Of a stretch of 64,000 nt of DNA, positions 60,637-64,000 are shown piece by piece. The stretch is from Streptomyces pyxinae (GTDB lineage: Bacteria; Actinomycetota; Actinomycetes; Streptomycetales; Streptomycetaceae). The DNA lies in the NCBI RefSeq assembly GCF_024756275.1, contig NZ_JANUGQ010000003.1, positions 124,001-188,000 of the forward strand, read 5' to 3'. The notes beneath the pieces are model-generated. The model saw only the letters and a list, made by a program, of their open reading frames with translations. It made no database searches and was not told the origin of the DNA. The position numbers and the translations under genes are program-made. How positions within the stretch are numbered: position 1 is the first letter of the stretch; every line of letters starts with the position of its first letter.

Positions 60637-61734
60637 TCAGCCCAGGGGGACGCCGTGCTCGCGGAGCCAGCGGGCCGGGTCGACGCCGGAGCCCAGATAG
60701 GGCGTGAGGCGCACCTCGAAATGCAGGTGCGGACCGGTCGAGTTGCCGGTGTTCCCGGACTGCCCGATCCGCTGGCCGGCCGCCACCCGCTGGCCCCGCA
60801 CCACCCCGGCGGCGGCCAGGTGCGCGTACTGGGAGTACCAGCCGCCGCCGTGGCGCACCAGCACCTGGATGCCGAAGGCGCCGCCACAGGAGACCGACTC
60901 CACTCGCCCGGCCCCGACCGATCGCACCGGCGTGCCGATGCCGACCGCGAAGTCCTGCCCGGTGTGCCGGTGTGCCCAGTGCGCGCCCGCGCTGGCGAAC
61001 CCGGCGGAGAGGACATAGCCGGTCACCGGCGCCACCCAGGCGGGTCCGGCCGCGCGGGCGGGCGGCGCCGGCCGCACCCCCGTCGAGCCCGGACACCGTC
61101 CCGCCGCCGCGCTGCGGGACGCCTCCGCCTGGAGTCGCGCCTGCGCCCGCCGCAGCCGGGCCTCGATGTCCTTCCGCAGCACGGCCAGCCGGACCCCGCG
61201 CCGCTCCAGATCCCGCCACGCCGCCCGGGCCCGGCGCTCGGCGCGGTCGAGCCGGCCCTCGGCCCGGCGGGCGTTGTCGAGGAGCCGGTTCACCACCCGC
61301 CCCGCCTGCCGGGTGATCCGCTGCGACCGCATCAGCTCGTCCGGGTCGCCGGCGAGCAGCAGCCGGGCGGTGAGGGCGAGGGTGCCGCCGCCCCGGTACT
61401 GGGCCCGGGCGATCTCCCCGATCCGGTCGCGCAGCCGGGCCACCTCGGCCCGCTGCCGGGCCAGTTCGCCCTGGAGGCGCCGGGCGAGAGCGCGCTGGGT
61501 GTCCGCCGCGCGCCGACCGCGTTCATACGCCTCCGTGGCCCGGGCCGCCTGCTCGTACAGGCGCTCCACCTCGGCGCTCGCGCCGGGACCCGGACTTCGC
61601 CCGCCGACCGCGGCCGGAACGGGCGCGGCCGGAGCGGCGGCCACGGCGGCCGGCCGGAAACCCGGGGCGGGGCCGAGCAGCAGCACGGACAGCAGAAGCA
61701 CGAGCAGCGAGCGCCGGCCGCGGGAGGGAACCAT
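60637..61734 (-). CDS. Secreted M23 peptidoglycan endopeptidase with coiled-coil domain
   Basis: A 365-residue exported protein. The signal peptide is RRSLLVLLLSVLLLGPAPGF. A long Arg/Glu-rich coiled coil (about 55-210), as in EnvC/RipA-type activators and NlpD-like hydrolases, is followed by an M23 (LytM) domain (about 245-360). Zn ligands are HRHTGQDFAVG (H-x3-D) and GPHLHFEV (H-x-H). The catalytic set looks complete, so it should cut peptide bridges in the cell wall. The start is ATG 61734, just before the signal peptide; the open frame extends to 62226 without coding bias. It is downstream of the histidine kinase gene, which is transcribed in the same direction. Confidence 0.93.
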   Translation of the reverse strand: MVPSRGRRSLLVLLLSVLLLGPAPGFRPAAVAAAPAAPVPAAVGGRSPGPGASAEVERLYEQAARATEAYERGRRAADTQRALARRLQGELARQRAEVARLRDRIGEIARAQYRGGGTLALTARLLLAGDPDELMRSQRITRQAGRVVNRLLDNARRAEGRLDRAERRARAAWRDLERRGVRLAVLRKDIEARLRRAQARLQAEASRSAAAGRCPGSTGVRPAPPARAAGPAWVAPVTGYVLSAGFASAGAHWAHRHTGQDFAVGIGTPVRSVGAGRVESVSCGGAFGIQVLVRHGGGWYSQYAHLAAAGVVRGQRVAAGQRIGQSGNTGNSTGPHLHFEVRLTPYLGSGVDPARWLREHGVPLG

Positions 61735-62162
61735 TCCGCGATACTGGCGCCGAAAGCAGGAGCTTTCCGGCATCCGGTGGCCCGGTACCGCCGACCGGCC
61801 CACGCACCGGCGCCCGGCCGGGTGACCCCGGGTGGCGGGAGCGGCCGGGTGCCGGTAGGGGGCGCCCCCACCGGGCCGGGCGGGACCGCGCCGGACGAGT
61901 CGGCGGAGCCGTACGCCTCCCGCTCCGGCCGGGCCCGGGTCCCGAACAGCTCCCGGCCCCGGCCGGTCCCGGGGCGCCCCCGGCTCTGGCCGACATCCCC
62001 CAGCCCCAGTTCCGGCCGGGGGCCGGTCCCGAAGACCCCCGGCTCCGCCCGAAACCGGTCCCGGGCATCCCCGGCTCCGGCCGGTACCAGACCCGGGTTC
62101 TGGTCCCGGGCATCCCCGGCTCGGACCGGTTCCGGTCCCGGTCTGGCCCCGGGCGCCTCCGG
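61735..62162. repeat. 428-bp intergenic region with degenerate repeats
   Basis: From about 61900 the DNA is a series of imperfect 25-40 bp repeats built on CCGGTCCCGGG, CATCCCCGGCTC and GGCCGGT. Two copies of TCCCGGGCATCCCCGGCTC are exact (62058-62076 and 62106-62124). No coding bias. Confidence 0.55.
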
Positions 62163-63989
62163 CTACAGCGGGGCCTCCCAGATCACCGAGGTGCCGCCGC
62201 CGTCCGGGCCGAGCCCCGGGCCGCACCGGCTGGCCCCGCCCAGTGACTCGGCGCGCCGGGCCAGATTCCGCAATCCGCTGCGCCGCCCGCCCGGAGGCAG
62301 GCCGATGCCGTCGTCCGCGACCGTCAGCCGCACCCCGCGCGCCCCGCCGGGAAGATGGACCGTCGCGTCGACCACCACCTCGATGCGCTGGGCCCGTGCG
62401 TGCCGGAAGGCGTTGGAGAGCGCCTCCCGCAACGCCGCGACCAGGTTCTTCCCGGTGAGTTCGCCCACGGTCGAGTCGATCGGCCCCAGGAAGCGGTGGG
62501 CGGGCGTGAAGCCGAGCGGCACCGCCGCCGTGTTGACCTCCCGCAGCACCCGGGTGCGAAGTCCGGACGGTTCCTCCGTGGAGTCCTGCTGGAGGGCGTA
62601 GATCGCGGTACGGATCTCCTGGATGGTGATGTCCAGTTCGTCCACGGCCTTGGCGACCCCGGCCCGGACGGCCGGCACGACCGAGCGGCGCTGGGCGCTC
62701 TCCAGCATCATGCCGGTGGCGAACAACCGCTGGATCACCAGATCGTGCAGGTCACGGGCGATCCGGTCGCGGTCCTCGTAGACGGCGAGGCGCTCACGGT
62801 CCCGCTGGGCCTCCGCCATCATCAGCGCCAGCGCGGCCTGGGCGGCGAACTGGCCGGCCAGGGTGCGCTCGGTCTCGCTGAACGCCGGGGCGCCGGGCGC
62901 CCGGGGCACGGCGAGCGCGCCGAGCACCCGGCCCCCGCTCCGGAGCGGCAGCAGCAGACAGGGCCCGTACCGCCGCGCCAGCCCGGTGGTCATGCGCGGG
63001 TCGGTGGCCGCGTCCGCGATGAAGACCGTCTCCCCCGCCAGCAGCCGGGCCACGACCTCGCTCTCCGCCGGGGCGACCGTACCCAGCACGGAGGACGGCC
63101 GGTCGGCGGAGACGGCGACGATCTCGAGGCCGCCCCCGTCGGCGGGCAGCAGTACGATCCCGGCCGCCGCGTCGGCCAGCGCCCGGGCCTGTTCCGCGAC
63201 GACCGTCAGCGCCTCGTCGGCGTCCCCGCCGGAGAGCAGCGCCGTGGTCACCGCCGCCGAACCGTCGATCCACCGCTCGCGCCGGCGGGCGGCCTCGTGG
63301 AGCCGGGCGTTGCCGATCGCGATGCCCGCCTCGGTGGCCAGCACCCGCACCAGCTGCAGATCGTGCTCGGTGAACCCGGCGGCGGCCCCGGCCGGACCTC
63401 CGGCGCTGCCGACGTTCCCGGGGCCTCCGGTGTCTACGGTGGTCCCGGTGTTCCCGGCGCTTCCGGAGTTCACGGACCCTTCGGGGGCAGCGGCCCGCTT
63501 CTCCGCGAGGTAGAGATTGCCGAAGATCTCGTCCCGGACGCGGATGGGAACACCGAGAAAGGTCCTTATCGGGGGGTGGCCGGGCGGCAGGCCGGTGGCG
63601 CGCGGGTCGGCGGACAGGTCCCCGAGCCGGATCGGCCCGGGGTGCCGAATGAGGGCGCCCAGCAGTCCCGCCTGCCCGTCCGGGCGGCGGCCGATCGCCC
63701 GGACCACCTCGTCGGGCACCCCATGGGTGACGAAGTCCGACAGCCCCGCGCCGGACTCGTCCACCACCCCGATGGCCGCGTACCGGGCGCCGGCCAGCTC
63801 GGCGGCGGTCTCACAGATCCGGTCCAGGGTGGCGGACAGCTCCAGACCGGTGCCGATGGAGCGCATCGCCTCCAGCAACCGTGGCAGCCGCGCGGTCAGC
63901 TCGGGGGAGAGACCCCGGAGCGAGCGGGTGGCCCGCATCGCGGCGTCGAGCTGGTCTCCGGGGCCGGGAGCGGAGTCGGGGGCGGTCAT
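62163..63989 (-). CDS. GAF-domain sensor histidine kinase (DevS/NarL-partner type)
   Basis: A 608-residue soluble kinase. Two GAF domains (about 45-210 and 225-385; the first resembles DevS/DosS GAF domains with DFVTHGVPDE and TFLGVPIRVRDEIFGNLYL), then a HisKA_3 dimerisation helix with phospho-acceptor His in DRIARDLHDLVIQRLFATGM and an HATPase domain (about 490-605; EALSNAFRHARAQ, VADDGIGLPPG, SGLRNLARRAESLGG). Heme binding as in DevS is possible but the proximal His cannot be assigned confidently. Its response regulator is probably upstream of the window end. The first residues follow CAAGGC before ATG 63989. Confidence 0.93.
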   Translation of the reverse strand: MTAPDSAPGPGDQLDAAMRATRSLRGLSPELTARLPRLLEAMRSIGTGLELSATLDRICETAAELAGARYAAIGVVDESGAGLSDFVTHGVPDEVVRAIGRRPDGQAGLLGALIRHPGPIRLGDLSADPRATGLPPGHPPIRTFLGVPIRVRDEIFGNLYLAEKRAAAPEGSVNSGSAGNTGTTVDTGGPGNVGSAGGPAGAAAGFTEHDLQLVRVLATEAGIAIGNARLHEAARRRERWIDGSAAVTTALLSGGDADEALTVVAEQARALADAAAGIVLLPADGGGLEIVAVSADRPSSVLGTVAPAESEVVARLLAGETVFIADAATDPRMTTGLARRYGPCLLLPLRSGGRVLGALAVPRAPGAPAFSETERTLAGQFAAQAALALMMAEAQRDRERLAVYEDRDRIARDLHDLVIQRLFATGMMLESAQRRSVVPAVRAGVAKAVDELDITIQEIRTAIYALQQDSTEEPSGLRTRVLREVNTAAVPLGFTPAHRFLGPIDSTVGELTGKNLVAALREALSNAFRHARAQRIEVVVDATVHLPGGARGVRLTVADDGIGLPPGGRRSGLRNLARRAESLGGASRCGPGLGPDGGGTSVIWEAPL

Positions 63990-64000
63990 GCCTTGAGCGT

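Overview
The base composition (very GC-rich, third codon positions almost always G or C, many GTG starts, start/stop overlaps of the GTGA type, rare TTA codons) and the gene set (subtilisin-inhibitor protein, SpoIIE-type phosphatase, SigE-like ECF sigma factor, DtpA-type peroxidase with copper chaperones, Prim-Pol proteins) indicate a chromosomal window from a Streptomyces or a close relative. From memory, the gene order (copper/DtpA operon, pheA, serS, HAD hydrolase, ABC pair) resembles the conserved core of Streptomyces chromosomes. I could not check this by search.

Layout. 1-2175: the end of a transporter fused to three carboxypeptidase-regulatory-like domains, then a YceI protein with one such domain. 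2405-4802: an MFS exporter/TetR operon with three palindromic operators. 4966-8578: an orphan response regulator, a short gene remnant, a NERD protein, two tRNAs and a subtilisin inhibitor. 8710-12846: a giant PAS/pseudokinase/pseudo-receiver protein. 13188-16770: an acyl-CoA ligase, an ECF sigma factor and a Prim-Pol protein with a LexA-box-like site.

16819-20310 is a compact accessory island of visibly lower GC. It holds a radical SAM/SPASM maturase, a small RiPP precursor with five aromatic-X-Asn motifs partly duplicated in tandem, a pentapeptide-repeat protein, and a divergent XRE/TPR regulator. It is the best candidate for a little-described system: a triceptide (three-residue cyclophane) RiPP locus. 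The maturase has an unusual CX4CX2C cluster motif and a TTA codon, which suggests bldA (developmental) control.

20549-31748: tRNA-Ser, an HtrA-like protease, a GDPD, two small ATPases of the anti-sigma type (the second at 31970-32422), a SEC-C protein, a secreted protein, a catalytically degenerate Prim-Pol homologue, a TTA-containing SpoIIE phosphatase and an aminopeptidase P. 32865-39304: a copper-handling operon (membrane protein, YcnI, Sco, PCuAC, CopC-CopD, Tat-exported DyP peroxidase). 39414-43180: pheA, serS and a HAD phosphatase, with a DnaA-box-containing intergenic region. 43743-47573: lpdA, with a helically phased 10-bp repeat array, divergent from a FadR-type regulator and an MFS permease. 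47612-51966: a small protein and a four-gene ABC exporter operon. 52292-55371: a hydrolase-SDR fusion overlapping a MerR regulator, followed by a second DnaA-box cluster. 55661-63989: a nucleotidyltransferase-like protein, a small membrane protein, a Crp regulator, an F420-type oxidoreductase, a second HAD phosphatase, a secreted M23 peptidase and a GAF histidine kinase.

Many intergenic gaps carry their own private, degenerate GC-rich repeats with no coding signal.
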